A stretch of 64,000 nucleotides of DNA from an uncultured Prevotella sp. (GTDB lineage Bacteria; Bacteroidota; Bacteroidia; Bacteroidales; Bacteroidaceae): the NCBI GenBank assembly GCA_905198745.1, contig CAJKDU010000003.1, positions 22,630-86,629 of the forward strand. Direction: 5' to 3'. A program made the position numbers and the translations under genes. A model generated the notes under the pieces. The model made no database searches. It had not been told where the DNA came from and saw only the letters and a program-made list of their open reading frames with translations. This document shows positions 50,602-59,600 of this stretch, in pieces. Every line of letters begins with the position of its first letter. Positions within the stretch are counted from its first letter, which is position 1.

Positions 50602-50636
50602 AAATTCACGCAAAGGTTTACGTTTTGCGTGGATTT
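50602..50636 (-). terminator. Terminator-like hairpin after the SDR gene
   Basis: Stem of AAATTCACGCAAA (50602-50614) with TTTGCGTGGATTT (50624-50636), one mismatch, 9-nt loop. On the minus strand a T-rich stretch follows. It overlaps the SDR stop codon and precedes the uxaB promoter. Confidence 0.65.
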
Positions 50637-51447
50637 ACATGGCAAACGCGTTGAAACCTCCGTCTACCACTGCCACGGTGCCTGTGACGAACTTGGAAGC
50701 ATCGCTCATCAGGTAGTGTATGGTGCCACAGAGTTCTTCAGGCTCGCCCATACGTCCAAATGGGGTTTGACGTATTACATCTTTGCCGCGTTCTGTATAG
50801 GTGCCGTCGGGATTGGTGAGAAGTGAGCGGTTTTGTTCGGTGATGAAGAAACCTGGGGCAATGGCATTGACGCGGATGCCCTCACCGAACTTCTTGGCAC
50901 ATTCTGTGGCCATATAGGCCGTGAAGTTGCTGATGCCGGCTTTGGCTGCAGCATAGCCGCAAACACGTGTCATGGGGCGGAATGCCGCCATTGACGAGAA
51001 GTTGATAATGGCTCCTCTGCCTTGCTTGGACATAGGCTTGAGAAATGCCTGTGTAGGGATGACTGTACCTGTGAGGTTGAGTGAGAGAACGCGTTGGAAT
51101 TCATCGGCCTTGAGGTCGAAGAATGTCTGGTCTGGAGCAATGGTCGCACCTTTCATGTTGCCGCCGGCAGCATTGAGCAGAGTGTCCACACGGCCGTATT
51201 TGGCAAGAATGTCGTGGCAGTTCTTTTCTACCGTTTCCTGGTTCATCACGTCTGTCTTCATGAACTCGCAAGTTCCACCGGCCTTGGCGATGTCGTCCAC
51301 GATTTCTTTGCCCACCTCTTCCTTACGTCCGAGGATGATTACTTTGGCGCCGTTGAGGGCGAGATATTTTGCTATGCATCTTCCGAGCACGCCTGTGCCG
51401 CCTGTGATGACTGTTACATTGTCTTTGATGTCAAATAAATTATTCAT
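50635..51447 (-). CDS. SDR-family fructuronate reductase (D-mannonate oxidoreductase)
   Basis: Short-chain dehydrogenase of 270 residues from the ATG at 51447. The cofactor motif ITGGTGVLGRCIAKYL is at about 14-29, NAAGGNMKGAT at about 92, and the catalytic Ser in INFSSMAAF with Tyr and Lys in GYAAAKAG (about 165-169). It sits directly behind uxuA (19-nt gap), the arrangement of B. subtilis uxuA-uxuB, where an SDR replaces the unrelated E. coli-type UxuB. It probably interconverts fructuronate and mannonate. The KduD-type gluconate dehydrogenases are the main alternative. Confidence 0.8.
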   Translation of the reverse strand: MNNLFDIKDNVTVITGGTGVLGRCIAKYLALNGAKVIILGRKEEVGKEIVDDIAKAGGTCEFMKTDVMNQETVEKNCHDILAKYGRVDTLLNAAGGNMKGATIAPDQTFFDLKADEFQRVLSLNLTGTVIPTQAFLKPMSKQGRGAIINFSSMAAFRPMTRVCGYAAAKAGISNFTAYMATECAKKFGEGIRVNAIAPGFFITEQNRSLLTNPDGTYTERGKDVIRQTPFGRMGEPEELCGTIHYLMSDASKFVTGTVAVVDGGFNAFAM

Positions 51448-51466
51448 AATGATAGTCCTTAAAGTG

Positions 51467-52663
51467 TTAGTAAAGTCCTGGTTGTTTGTATTCGATGCCG
51501 AGTTCACGGTCAACTGTAGCGAGTATGCCCTGCACTTGTCCCATGGCGAACATGCGTCCAAGGAATGAGTAGCCGGCATTGTATCCACGCTTGTCATCGC
51601 CGAGCATTTCCATGCCGTGGTCAACGCGCATAGGCAATTGCGGGTTGGCTTTCTCGAAAATACGTGCCAGTTCTATGACATCGGCGCGTCCGCCCAAGTG
51701 CGATGCTTCGGTGAAGTCGCCGTTGGGGAAAATGTGGCAGGAACGCAGGTGTACGAACCATGTGCGTGAAGCGTACTTGCGTGCCAACTCCACCACATTG
51801 TTGTGGGCACCAGCCGACAATGAGCCCGCGCAGAAGGTAAGTCCGTTGTGTGGATTGTCCACGGCCTTGAGAAACCATTCTATGTCTTCGTCGCAGGTGA
51901 CGATGCGAGGCAGTCCGAGAATGGGGAATGGAGGATCGTCCGGGTGAACGCACATGTTCATACCATATTCCTCACAGGTGGGCATGATGGCGCTGAGGAA
52001 ATAGCGCATGTTCTCGCGCAACAGGTCTTTGTCTATACCTTTGTAAAGAGCAAGCAATTGGCGGAATAGCTCCACAGGATGCTCATCGCCTTCCTTGATG
52101 TTGCCACTCACGAACCCCTGTGTCTTGACGATAATGTTTTCCACGAGTTTGTGGTCGTCTTCGGGTGTCATGGTCTGCTTGAGTTTTTCTACCTCCGCGA
52201 GTACTTCCTGACTCCAGTCTTTCTCGGCACCCTCGCGTTTCAGGATATGAATGTCGAAGTAGGCAAACTGTGCGTGTGAAAAGAACAGGTTGGTGGTGCC
52301 GTTCTCGTTGGGGTGGGTGAGGTCTGTTCGGGCCCAGTCGAGCACGGGCATGAAGTTGTAGCAAATGGTGTGTATGCCCTCTTCGCCCAGGTTCTTGAGG
52401 CTCACCTTGTAGTTTTCTATGAGTTGGTCGCGGTCGGGTCCTGCATATTTGATACTTTCGCTCACGGGCAGACTTTCCACCACGCTCCAACGCATGCCGT
52501 AGCTTTCTATGTAAGTCTTGAGATCATGAATTTTCTCGCGTGTCCAGACTTCTCCGTTTGGCACATCGTGCAGTGCCGTGACAATGCCCTGCACACCGAT
52601 TTGCTTGAGCATGGCAAGTGTAATTTTGTCGTTCTTGCCAAACCATCTCCAAGTTCTTTCCAT
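51467..52663 (-). CDS. uxuA: Mannonate dehydratase
   Basis: Dehydrates D-mannonate to 2-keto-3-deoxygluconate in glucuronate catabolism. It has 398 residues, the normal UxuA length (E. coli 394). It starts MERTWRWFGKNDKITLAML. Metal- and substrate-binding regions include CYNFMPVLDWARTDL (about 106), MNMCVHPDDPPFPILGLPRI (about 233) and WFVHLRSCHIFPNGDF with MRVDHGMEML near the end. It is first gene of the uxuA-SDR unit, with a TATCTTTG element upstream. Confidence 0.95.
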   Translation of the reverse strand: MERTWRWFGKNDKITLAMLKQIGVQGIVTALHDVPNGEVWTREKIHDLKTYIESYGMRWSVVESLPVSESIKYAGPDRDQLIENYKVSLKNLGEEGIHTICYNFMPVLDWARTDLTHPNENGTTNLFFSHAQFAYFDIHILKREGAEKDWSQEVLAEVEKLKQTMTPEDDHKLVENIIVKTQGFVSGNIKEGDEHPVELFRQLLALYKGIDKDLLRENMRYFLSAIMPTCEEYGMNMCVHPDDPPFPILGLPRIVTCDEDIEWFLKAVDNPHNGLTFCAGSLSAGAHNNVVELARKYASRTWFVHLRSCHIFPNGDFTEASHLGGRADVIELARIFEKANPQLPMRVDHGMEMLGDDKRGYNAGYSFLGRMFAMGQVQGILATVDRELGIEYKQPGLY

Positions 52664-52697
52664 AATGTCTGTTTTTGTAATAATAATTATTTGGCTG

Positions 52698-52705
52698 CAA
52701 AGATA
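52698..52705 (-). promoter_or_regulatory. -7 element for uxuA
   Basis: Minus-strand TATCTTTG, 34 nt before the uxuA ATG. No TTG at -33. The inverted repeat ACGTACA/TGTACGT lies just upstream. Confidence 0.5.
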
Positions 52706-52729
52706 TATAATTGGAGAAAATAGAAATGT

Positions 52730-52763
52730 AAAAAACGTACATATTTTATGATTATTTGTACGT
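52730..52763 (-). terminator. Terminator of uvrA, or operator of uxuA
   Basis: ACGTACA (52735-52741) and TGTACGT (52757-52763) form a 7-bp inverted repeat with a 15-nt loop. On the minus strand a run of six Us follows (A-run at 52730-52735), which fits a terminator for uvrA. The repeat is also placed where a transcription factor controlling uxuA could bind. Confidence 0.55.
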
Positions 52764-52815
52764 CAACCATATAATATGCACGTTTTCTTTGCTCGTTTCA
52801 CTTGTGCGAATGCTG

Positions 52816-55629
52816 CTATTTCAACTTTTCCGCCAGATAGGGTGCCGTATGGCTTGTGGAACATTTCGCCACTTCTTCGGGTGTTCCGCAGCACACCAGT
52901 GCGCCACCTTTGTCACCGCCGTCAGGACCGAGGTCTATGATGTAGTCTGCACACTTGGCCACATCCATATTGTGTTCAATGACAAGGATGGTGTGTCCAC
53001 GTTCTATCAGAGCATTGAAGGCGGCAAGCAGTCGTTTGATGTCGTGGAAATGCAGACCCGTGGTAGGCTCATCAAAGATGAAAAGTGTTGGATCAGCCTT
53101 TTCCTGTCCGATGTAGTAAGCAAGTTTCACACGCTGGTTCTCGCCGCCGGAAAGGGTAGAGGAATTCTGTCCCAGTTTGATGTATCCCAGTCCCACGTCT
53201 TCCAATGGTTGCAACTTGCGTGCAATGGCATCTTGCTTGCCTTCGCGGAAGAAGGCGATGGCCTCGCTTACGGTCATGTTGAGCACGTCGTTAATGTTTT
53301 TTCCCGCGAAGCGCACTTCGAGTACTTCTTTCTTGAACCGTTGTCCGTGACAGGCTTCGCATTCCAGTACCAGGTCGGCCATGAATTGCATTTCCACGGT
53401 GATAACTCCCGCTCCCTTACATTCCTCGCAGCGTCCGCCCTCTGCATTGAATGAAAAATATTGTGCCGTGAACCCCATTTGCTTGGCGAGGGGTTGGTCT
53501 GCAAAGAGTTGGCGTATCATATCGTAGGCTTTGAGATATGTGGCGGGATTTGACCGTGAACTTTTTCCGATTGGGTTCTGGTCTACAAACTCCACTGCCT
53601 TCATGCTGTCTATGTCGCCTTCAAGTGAAGCATATTCTCCAGGGGTGTCTGCCACCATGTCCAGGTGTCGGCGAAGGGCGGGGTAGAGAATGCCCTTGAT
53701 GAGTGAACTTTTGCCGGAGCCGCTCACGCCTGTCACCACGGTCATCACGTTGAGAGGAAACTTCACGTCGATGCCCCGTAGGTTGTTCATTCGTGCACCT
53801 TTCACCTCAATAAACATGTTCCATGAACGGCGACTTTGGGGTACGTCTATGTTCTCCTCGCCGAGCAGATATTTCACAGTGTAGCTGTTGGGATATTTCT
53901 TGGCTGTCTCCTCGTTGATATTTTTTGCATCGCCCTGGAACACGATTTCTCCTCCCAGTCGTCCTGCGTCAGGTCCCACGTCGATAAGGTAGTCTGCAGC
54001 GCGGATGATGTCCTCGTCATGTTCCACGACCATCACCGTATTGCCGGCTTCCTTGAGTTCTTGGAGCACATGGATGAGCAGGTCTGTGTCACGGCTATGA
54101 AGACCGATGCTGGGTTCGTCAAGAATGTAGAGTGATCCCACAAGCGGACTTCCAAGCGACGTGGTGAGGTTGATGCGCTGGCTCTCGCCACCACTCAGCG
54201 TGTTGGAAGGTCGGTTGAGAGTGAGGTAACCCAGTCCTACTTCGCAGATAAATCCCAGTCGGGAGCGTATCTCCGTGAGAAGGCGTCGTGCCACGGTAGA
54301 CTCATGTTCAGAGAGTTTAAGTTGGTCAAACCATGCCTTGAGTCTGTATACCGGCATTTCCACCAACTCGCTGATGCTCATTCTGCCCACCTTCACATAG
54401 TTGGCCTCCTTTTTCAGACGTGAACCATGGCAGTCGGGACATACAGTGCGTCCACGATACCGGCTCATCATCACCCGATATTGTATTTTATACTGGTTGT
54501 CTTTCACCATTTGGAAGAACCCGTCTATGCACGCTTTGTTGGCGAGGCTGCGCCGCTTGTCGCATGGAAGTCCGTGCCAGAGCATATCCTTTTGTTGACG
54601 TGTGAGCTTAAAGTACGGCTCAAAAATGGGAAAATTGTCTTTGACAGCTCTGCGGCAGAATTCCTCCTTCCAGGTTTTCATTTTCTCTCCGTGCCAGCAT
54701 TGCACGCATCCGTCGTAGACGCTTAGTGTTGTGTTGGGGATGACGAGTTTTTCGTCAATACCTATCACATGTCCGAAACCTTCGCAAGTAGAACAAGCTC
54801 CGGCTGGCGAGTTGAAGGCGAACATATTGTCTGAGGGTTCTTCAAATCTGATGCCGTCTGCCTCAAAGCGTGTCGAGAAGTCGTATGGAATGTTGGCCGG
54901 TAGCAGGAGCAGACGGCAGAGTCCGTCGCCCTCGTAGAAGGCCGTTTCCGCAGAGTCGGTAAGTCGCGATATGCTGTCCTTTGAATTGTCTGCCGACAGG
55001 CGGTCTATGAGAATCCAAACGTCTTGTGCAGGAGTGTTCTCACAGAGTGAACCCTCCAGAAAGTCGTCTATACGCACAAACTCTCCTTTTACGAAGATGC
55101 GCACATATCCTTGTTGCAACTCCATTTCGAGTTGTTTGCGCAGGGATCGGCCTTCTATGACACGTAGTGGTGCCAGCAGGCAGAACTTGGTTCCCTCGTC
55201 AAATTCGAGTGCTTTCTTCACCACGTCTTCAGGAGTATGCTTTTTCACCTCTTCACCGCTTACGGGCGAGAAGGTGTGGCCAATGCGTGCGAAGAGCAAT
55301 CTCAGGTACTCGTATATTTCGGTAGAGGTGCCAACTGTGGAACGGGGATTGCGCGAGATAACCTTTTGCTCGATGGCAATGGCTGGAGGCAGTCCTTTGA
55401 TGAAATCGCATTCAGGTTTGCTCATGCGTCCTAAGAACTGGCGCGCATATGACGAAAGACTTTCCACATAGCGCCGTTGCCCCTCTGCATAAAGCGTGTC
55501 GAAGGCTAGCGACGACTTGCCGGAGCCGCTCACGCCGGCCACGGCTATGAACTTGCCACGGGGAATGTTGAGGCTGATGTTCTTCAGGTTGTTGACCCTG
55601 GCGCCTTTGATTTCAATATATCCTTCCAT
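52816..55629 (-). CDS. uvrA: Excinuclease ABC subunit A
   Basis: DNA damage-recognition ATPase of nucleotide excision repair. It has 937 residues, the normal length. First Walker A GVSGSGKSS (32-40), second Walker A GVSGSGKSSLIKGIL (about 640), two ABC signatures (LSGGESQRINL about 493; LSGGENQRVKL about 832) and the zinc-binding Cys pairs CPDCHGSRL (about 405) and CEACHGQRF (about 760). It starts 17 nt after the lolA-like stop, so it is the third gene of ftsK-lolA-uvrA. Confidence 0.97.
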   Translation of the reverse strand: MEGYIEIKGARVNNLKNISLNIPRGKFIAVAGVSGSGKSSLAFDTLYAEGQRRYVESLSSYARQFLGRMSKPECDFIKGLPPAIAIEQKVISRNPRSTVGTSTEIYEYLRLLFARIGHTFSPVSGEEVKKHTPEDVVKKALEFDEGTKFCLLAPLRVIEGRSLRKQLEMELQQGYVRIFVKGEFVRIDDFLEGSLCENTPAQDVWILIDRLSADNSKDSISRLTDSAETAFYEGDGLCRLLLLPANIPYDFSTRFEADGIRFEEPSDNMFAFNSPAGACSTCEGFGHVIGIDEKLVIPNTTLSVYDGCVQCWHGEKMKTWKEEFCRRAVKDNFPIFEPYFKLTRQQKDMLWHGLPCDKRRSLANKACIDGFFQMVKDNQYKIQYRVMMSRYRGRTVCPDCHGSRLKKEANYVKVGRMSISELVEMPVYRLKAWFDQLKLSEHESTVARRLLTEIRSRLGFICEVGLGYLTLNRPSNTLSGGESQRINLTTSLGSPLVGSLYILDEPSIGLHSRDTDLLIHVLQELKEAGNTVMVVEHDEDIIRAADYLIDVGPDAGRLGGEIVFQGDAKNINEETAKKYPNSYTVKYLLGEENIDVPQSRRSWNMFIEVKGARMNNLRGIDVKFPLNVMTVVTGVSGSGKSSLIKGILYPALRRHLDMVADTPGEYASLEGDIDSMKAVEFVDQNPIGKSSRSNPATYLKAYDMIRQLFADQPLAKQMGFTAQYFSFNAEGGRCEECKGAGVITVEMQFMADLVLECEACHGQRFKKEVLEVRFAGKNINDVLNMTVSEAIAFFREGKQDAIARKLQPLEDVGLGYIKLGQNSSTLSGGENQRVKLAYYIGQEKADPTLFIFDEPTTGLHFHDIKRLLAAFNALIERGHTILVIEHNMDVAKCADYIIDLGPDGGDKGGALVCCGTPEEVAKCSTSHTAPYLAEKLK

Positions 55630-55646
55630 GTATGGGTTTCTGGCGA

Positions 55647-56252
55647 TTATCTGAGGTCTATGACTTCAGCAGTGGGGAAGTCCTTGGAGTTGAAACTGAA
55701 AGTGGCATCGCTCTGGCGGCTTGCCTTGAAGTTGGAAATGCTGATGGTGGTCCAGGTTGACCCCTGACGCATTTTCACTTGCTTAGGCACATAGTTCTTG
55801 TCCACGGTGATATACATTTCCTGTATAGTGCGCTGTTTGTTTTGTGCCGTGAGGTGCACCTTGTAGTCTGTGCCCTGGCTGGTGAGCCCAAGCGTATAGC
55901 CGGTGTTGTAGATATGGATGAACGTGTATGGATTCATACGCATCTGCTGTGCCTGCGTAGGAGTGTTGACGTTCACCTCGTTGGTCTTCTTCATATAGGT
56001 CCATTGTGTCTTGCCGTTGAACCATATCATGGCATTGGCGGTACGGGCATGAAATTTGTTGCCCTTGATGGCAATGGTTCCGGAAGCATAGCCGTATTTT
56101 CCTCCGTTCATGGTGAAGTTGGCCTGTGCGCCACCCTTGCTGCCAACCACGGCGGCTGTCTTGTCGAGAATTTTCTTTGCCTTTGCTGCTTGCTGGGCAC
56201 TGGCTCCGAGAGTGAGCAGTGCTATCAGTGTTACTAAAAACAATCTTTTCAT
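55647..56252 (-). CDS. LolA-like outer-membrane lipoprotein carrier protein
   Basis: Periplasmic protein of 201 residues with a signal peptide ending GASAQQ (about 19). It resembles the LolA/LolB beta-barrel fold: KILDKTAAVVGSKGG, AQANFTMNGGKYGYASGTI, AMIWFNGKTQWTYMKKTNEV (about 78) and VPKQVKMRQGSTWTTISISNF (core VKMRQGSTWTTISI, about 157). The neighbour is ftsK, as in E. coli where lolA follows ftsK, which supports the assignment. Likely role: carrying lipoproteins across the periplasm. Confidence 0.83.
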   Translation of the reverse strand: MKRLFLVTLIALLTLGASAQQAAKAKKILDKTAAVVGSKGGAQANFTMNGGKYGYASGTIAIKGNKFHARTANAMIWFNGKTQWTYMKKTNEVNVNTPTQAQQMRMNPYTFIHIYNTGYTLGLTSQGTDYKVHLTAQNKQRTIQEMYITVDKNYVPKQVKMRQGSTWTTISISNFKASRQSDATFSFNSKDFPTAEVIDLR

Positions 56253-56282
56253 ACGTCGTTAATTTTATTAGTTGTCCTTTTT

Positions 56283-58772
56283 CTATTTCAGTTGTGAGAT
56301 GAGAGTCATCAAACTGTTTTCGTCTGCAATGAGCACCTCGCGTGGTTTGCCGCCTTGTGCAGCTCCCACGATGCCTGCCTTCTCGAGTTGGTCCATCAGT
56401 CGTCCGGCTCGGTTGTAGCCGATGGAGTACCGACGTTGTATCATGCTGGTTGAGCCTTGTTGCGAGCTGACCACAAGTTGTGCGGCTTCGGTGAACAGAG
56501 GGTCGAGCGAGTGAAGATCCACGGCACCTCCACCCATAGCTGTGTCGGCCTCGTCTTCCTTAGGTTCCGGCAGCCACAAAGGCTCCACAGGACCTGGCTG
56601 TGCCGAGATGTATTCGTTGATGCGTTCCACTTCGGGAGTGTCCACAAAGGCACATTGCACACGGACTGGCTCGTTGCCGCAAAGATAGAGCATGTCGCCT
56701 CGTCCGATAAGTTGGTTGGCGCCCGGACGGTCGAGGATGGTGCGCGAGTCAATCATGGCACTCACCTTGAAGGCAATACGTCCGGGGAAGTTGGCCTTGA
56801 TGTTACCGGTGATGATGCTCGTGGTGGGTCGTTGAGTGGCGATGACCATGTGTATGCCCACGGCGCGTGCCAGCTGGGCGATGCGGGCTATAGGCATTTC
56901 CACCTCTTTGCCGGCGGTCATGATGAGGTCGCCGAACTCGTCGATGATGACTACGATGTAAGGCATATACTCGTGACCTTTGGTAAGGTCGAGCTTGTGC
57001 TCCACGAACTTCTTGTTGTATTCCTTAATGTTTCTTGCGCCAGCCATCTTGAGCATGTCATAGCGGTGGTCCATCAGGGTGCAGAGGCTCTTGAGTGTGC
57101 GCACCACCTTGGTCACATCTGTGATGATGGCCTCGTCGCTGTCGTCTGCCACCTTTGCCATGAAGTGGTCTGCAATGGAAGAGTAGACGCTGAACTCCAC
57201 CTTCTTCGGGTCGATGAGTACGAACTTCAGTTCATTGGGGTGCTTCTTGTAGAGCAATGAGGTGATGATGGCATTTAGTCCCACAGACTTTCCCTGTCCG
57301 GTGGCACCGGCTACGAGCAGGTGTGGAATCTTTGCCAAGTCTGCCATGAACACCTCGTTGGTGATGGTCTTTCCGAGTGCGATAGGCAATTCCATGGTCG
57401 ATTCCTGGAACTTTCTTGAGTTCAGAATGCTCTCCATCGACACGATGTTGGGCTTGGCGTTAGGCACCTCAATACCGATGGTACCCTTGCCGGGAATCGG
57501 GGCTATGATGCGGATGCCCAGGGCAGAGAGGCTTAGGGCTATGTCGTCTTCCAGGTTGCGTATCTTTGAAATTCTCACACCCTCGGCTGGTGTAATTTCG
57601 TAGAGCGTGATAGTGGGTCCCACGGTGGCACGTATCGATTTGATTTCCACTCCAAAGTTGCGCAGCACCTCAATGATGCGGTTCTTGTTGGCGGTCTGTT
57701 CCGCCTCGTCAATATATGGCTTGCCGTCGTTGTCGTATTTCTTGAGCAAGTCGAGCGTGGGATACTTGTAGTGAGTGAATGGTTCCTTGGGATTGATGGG
57801 GGTAGAGAGCACGTCGGCTGGAGCCACAATGTTGCCAGCAGCATGCTCCTCCTCGCCGGCAGCCTGAATGTCCATGTCTATGTCACCGTCGTTGTTTCCT
57901 GTCGTTTTAGCGGGATTTTTCTGGTGGCTTGCTGAGGAGACTGTCTCTGGCTTGGGTTCCAGTTCGTCTGTGTTGGCGGGTGCGTTCACCACGGCATTAC
58001 CCTTGTCGGGGAAGTCCACTGTCTGCGGAGCCGGGTCGTCAAACACCTCGGGGTCTGGCACCGTTTCAATGGGGCGCACGTCGGCATCCGCGTGAACCTC
58101 GTCCTGTCGGATATGGTTGGTGATGGTGAACTTCACGCGGTCGGTAATGAATTTCGAGGGGTTGAGCATCTTGCGGATGATGGTGATGGTCTCCGAACTT
58201 AGATAAGTGAGAAAGGCGATGGCCACCACCAGCAGCACGGCTACCAGACCAGGAGAACCTATCATGTTTTCCAGATAACGGCACACCGTCATGCCATGAC
58301 CGCCTCCGGGATTGAACACAGAGTCGTTCATCATCGGGGTGACAAACTTGGCGAATGTCACCGAGCTCCACACCATGACCAGCATGGTGCCCATGAACCA
58401 CTTGAGCAGGTTCACCTTGTAGGCGTTCATCAGTTGCAAAGCTGCCATAATCATAAACAGCGGTATGAGAAAGGCGGGGACACCGAAACACCGTGCAATG
58501 AAAAACCACGACAATAGTGCACCCACCGAACCGCAGGTATTCTGGAAGGCACGCGAGGCGTTCTCCACTTCTCCGGGACGCAACTGGAGCACCAGGCTTT
58601 GGTCGGCGGCTCCAGTAGAGAAATAAGATACGAATGCTATGATTGTATAGATTGCGAAGAGCAATAGAACCAGGCCCAGGATGAAGTTCACTTTCTCGTT
58701 GTTGAACATGTTCTTGAATCCAACTGCCTCATTGAACGATGACGCTTTTCGCTCTGTCTTTTTTCTTGCCAT
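56283..58772 (-). CDS. ftsK: DNA translocase FtsK
   Basis: Septal DNA pump that segregates chromosome termini. It has 829 residues. Four N-terminal membrane helices (about 28-190, for example FILGLVLLLFAIYTIIAFVS) are followed by a short Pro/acidic linker (about 230-330), the RecA-like motor with Walker A GATGQGKSVG (about 485) and Walker B YIVVIIDEFGDLI (about 605), and a C-terminal gamma domain (about 760-829, STSMIQRRYSIGYNRAGRLM) that reads KOPS-type sequences. It is first gene of the ftsK-lolA-uvrA unit. Confidence 0.96.
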   Translation of the reverse strand: MARKKTERKASSFNEAVGFKNMFNNEKVNFILGLVLLLFAIYTIIAFVSYFSTGAADQSLVLQLRPGEVENASRAFQNTCGSVGALLSWFFIARCFGVPAFLIPLFMIMAALQLMNAYKVNLLKWFMGTMLVMVWSSVTFAKFVTPMMNDSVFNPGGGHGMTVCRYLENMIGSPGLVAVLLVVAIAFLTYLSSETITIIRKMLNPSKFITDRVKFTITNHIRQDEVHADADVRPIETVPDPEVFDDPAPQTVDFPDKGNAVVNAPANTDELEPKPETVSSASHQKNPAKTTGNNDGDIDMDIQAAGEEEHAAGNIVAPADVLSTPINPKEPFTHYKYPTLDLLKKYDNDGKPYIDEAEQTANKNRIIEVLRNFGVEIKSIRATVGPTITLYEITPAEGVRISKIRNLEDDIALSLSALGIRIIAPIPGKGTIGIEVPNAKPNIVSMESILNSRKFQESTMELPIALGKTITNEVFMADLAKIPHLLVAGATGQGKSVGLNAIITSLLYKKHPNELKFVLIDPKKVEFSVYSSIADHFMAKVADDSDEAIITDVTKVVRTLKSLCTLMDHRYDMLKMAGARNIKEYNKKFVEHKLDLTKGHEYMPYIVVIIDEFGDLIMTAGKEVEMPIARIAQLARAVGIHMVIATQRPTTSIITGNIKANFPGRIAFKVSAMIDSRTILDRPGANQLIGRGDMLYLCGNEPVRVQCAFVDTPEVERINEYISAQPGPVEPLWLPEPKEDEADTAMGGGAVDLHSLDPLFTEAAQLVVSSQQGSTSMIQRRYSIGYNRAGRLMDQLEKAGIVGAAQGGKPREVLIADENSLMTLISQLK

Positions 58773-58799
58773 TATTGTAGATTCCTATTTTATTTAATG

Positions 58800-58807
58800 C
58801 AAAAGTA
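58800..58807 (-). promoter_or_regulatory. -7 element for ftsK
   Basis: Minus-strand TACTTTTG, 28 nt before the ftsK ATG. No TTG at -33. Confidence 0.5.
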
Positions 58808-58851
58808 ATTGAAAAAAGTAAGAACCCGCCATTTTTTTCCTCTTTTTTTTC

Positions 58852-58859
58852 TAATTTTG
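58852..58859 (+). promoter_or_regulatory. -7 element for the exonuclease-methyltransferase-tilS unit
   Basis: TAATTTTG, 20 nt before the ATG at 58880, preceded by long T-runs and divergent from the ftsK element. Confidence 0.5.
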
Positions 58860-58879
58860 CATCTTGAAAGTTTTGATAG

Positions 58880-59554
58880 ATGAAAAAAACACTATACAGC
58901 AAGTTTGACAAGAAGCGCATTGCCGAGCTTCCCCGGGTGCTCTTTCAGGGGCGTATCGTGGTGATACTCACTCCCGGAGAGACTAAGAAGGCGGTAGATT
59001 ATCTGCTCTCAAGTCCCATATTGGGCATTGACACCGAGACACGGCCCGTGTTCAAGAAGGGGCAGCAACGCAAGGTGGCGCTGCTGCAGGTGTCTAACCG
59101 GGACACTTGTTTCCTGTTTCGCCTGAACCATACAGGCATGACTCCCGACATTATCCGCTTGCTTGAGGACACCACCGTGCCCAAGGTGGGGCTGTCGCTC
59201 CACGACGACATGATGTCGCTTCACAAGCGTGCCGAGTTTACTCCAGGCCGATTCATTGACCTGCAGGACTTGGTGGGCGAGTTCGGCATCCGCGACCTCA
59301 GTCTGCAGAAACTCTATGCCAATATCTTCGGCCAGAAAATTTCCAAGCGCCAACAACTCAGCAACTGGGAGGCTGACGTGCTCAGCGAGGCGCAAAAGGG
59401 CTATGCTGCCACCGATGCCTGGACCTGCATCCAGCTGTACGATGAATTGTGCCGGCTCCACCAGACGGGTGACTACGAACTGGTAGTGGTGCCCGAACCG
59501 GAACCGCCTGCAAGCAAGGAATCTCCTGTCGAGCCGGATGAGGTTCATGCTTAG
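58880..59554 (+). CDS. 3'-5' exonuclease domain protein (RNase D-like)
   Basis: DEDD-superfamily exonuclease of 224 residues. Exo I is ILGIDTETRP (Asp and Glu about 51-53), Exo II GLSLHDDMMSLHK (about 106-118), and Exo III GYAATDAWTCIQLYD (about 174-188), of the DEDDy type with the Tyr of GYAATD. It lacks the HRDC domains of full RNase D. The C-terminus is Pro/Glu-rich (VPEPEPPASKESPVEPDE). First gene of a unit with the RlmI-like methyltransferase and tilS, a context that suggests RNA processing. Confidence 0.88.
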   Translation: MKKTLYSKFDKKRIAELPRVLFQGRIVVILTPGETKKAVDYLLSSPILGIDTETRPVFKKGQQRKVALLQVSNRDTCFLFRLNHTGMTPDIIRLLEDTTVPKVGLSLHDDMMSLHKRAEFTPGRFIDLQDLVGEFGIRDLSLQKLYANIFGQKISKRQQLSNWEADVLSEAQKGYAATDAWTCIQLYDELCRLHQTGDYELVVVPEPEPPASKESPVEPDEVHA

Positions 59555-59600
59555 AGAGAACATAACTTCCAAGAATAGAACTGAAAAACAGACCAAACTT

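Noticed and set aside
52735..52763. Certain operator for a uronate regulator
   Set aside because: The inverted repeat is followed by a U-run on the strand of uvrA, so a terminator explains it at least as well. Recorded as terminator with the operator as an alternative.
58866..58884. TTTTGATAGATGAAAAA before the exonuclease gene, similar to the GTGATAGAT motif
   Set aside because: A single imperfect match without the other motifs or the GC tract; it simply overlaps the start codon.
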